The notes beneath the pieces are model-generated. The model had not been told where the DNA came from. It worked only from the letters and a program-made list of their open reading frames with translations, and did not search any database. Position numbers and translations under genes: made by a program. From contig CM072868.1 of the NCBI GenBank assembly GCA_036937835.1, forward strand, positions 7,605,501 through 7,669,500: a DNA stretch of 64,000 bases, in the 5' to 3' direction. This stretch comes from Pampus argenteus (lineage: Eukaryota > Chordata > Actinopteri > Scombriformes > Stromateidae). Positions 63,751 to 64,000 of this stretch are shown in pieces; position 1 is the stretch's first letter; every line of letters begins with the position of its first letter.

Positions 63751-64000
63751 CTGCAGTGTGGAGGGGGTCATCAGCAACATGCAAGACAAATAACAGTCAC
63801 ATGAATTTCACACGTGAGTGGTTGAAAGGAAATAGGAAGAACGGCATGAAAAATTTGAGAGACAACAAAATAGAAGAGAAAAAAATGAACTAAAGGAGTT
63901 GAACTAAAACAAATGACAAAAAAAGCTTTTTATACTATTAAACACACCAGCGGGGCACAGATGGATTTCCTCTCTATAGATCACTACATGAAAAGTGCAG

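Overview
The window is a vertebrate nuclear segment, almost certainly from a ray-finned (probably percomorph) fish. It has GT-AG introns, long AT-rich intergenic DNA, many (GT)n tracts and several families of short transposons typical of teleosts. I rebuilt six genes from spliced exons by matching splice signals, codon phase and family motifs. They are orthologues of a human 11q23 block: nkapd1, dixdc1, pih1d2, tmprss5, zbtb16 and ncam1. All lie on the minus strand except dixdc1.

Layout: nkapd1 (841-3480, -) is followed by a repeat-rich gap. dixdc1 (7090-15950, +) starts with a first intron of about 3.8 kb that holds a dead LINE. It ends tail-to-tail with pih1d2 (16861-18622, -), a dynein-assembly gene whose upstream region carries a perfect RFX X-box. 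tmprss5 (19515-25560, -) encodes a type II membrane serine protease. About 9 kb without a recognised gene follows (25.6-34.8 kb). zbtb16/PLZF (34880-50467, -) has a BTB exon and five zinc-finger exons, with a 7.3 kb intron between coding exons 3 and 4. A 4 kb gap contains a promoter-like island near 53.4 kb. The 3' half of ncam1 (56023-62773, -) runs off the right edge and includes the alternative exons for the GPI-anchored, 140-type and 180-type isoforms, plus a candidate 3-nt AAG microexon.

The genes are not an operon or a single pathway. Their grouping is conserved synteny: cytoskeletal/Wnt signalling (dixdc1), ciliary dynein assembly (pih1d2), a surface protease (tmprss5), a transcriptional repressor (zbtb16) and neural adhesion (ncam1). 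Genes that sit between these in human (DLAT, TTC12, ANKK1, DRD2, ZW10, USP28, HTR3A/B and others) are absent here, as expected for one of two duplicated teleost segments after gene loss.

I found no CRISPR array, bacterial gene, rRNA or tRNA. The most notable items are the pih1d2 X-box, the ncam1 AAG microexon and GPI exon, the long ncam1-180 insert, a dixdc1 locus that appears able to make only the short isoform without a CH domain, and one hAT-type MITE inserted into another copy of its own family with an exact 8-bp target duplication.
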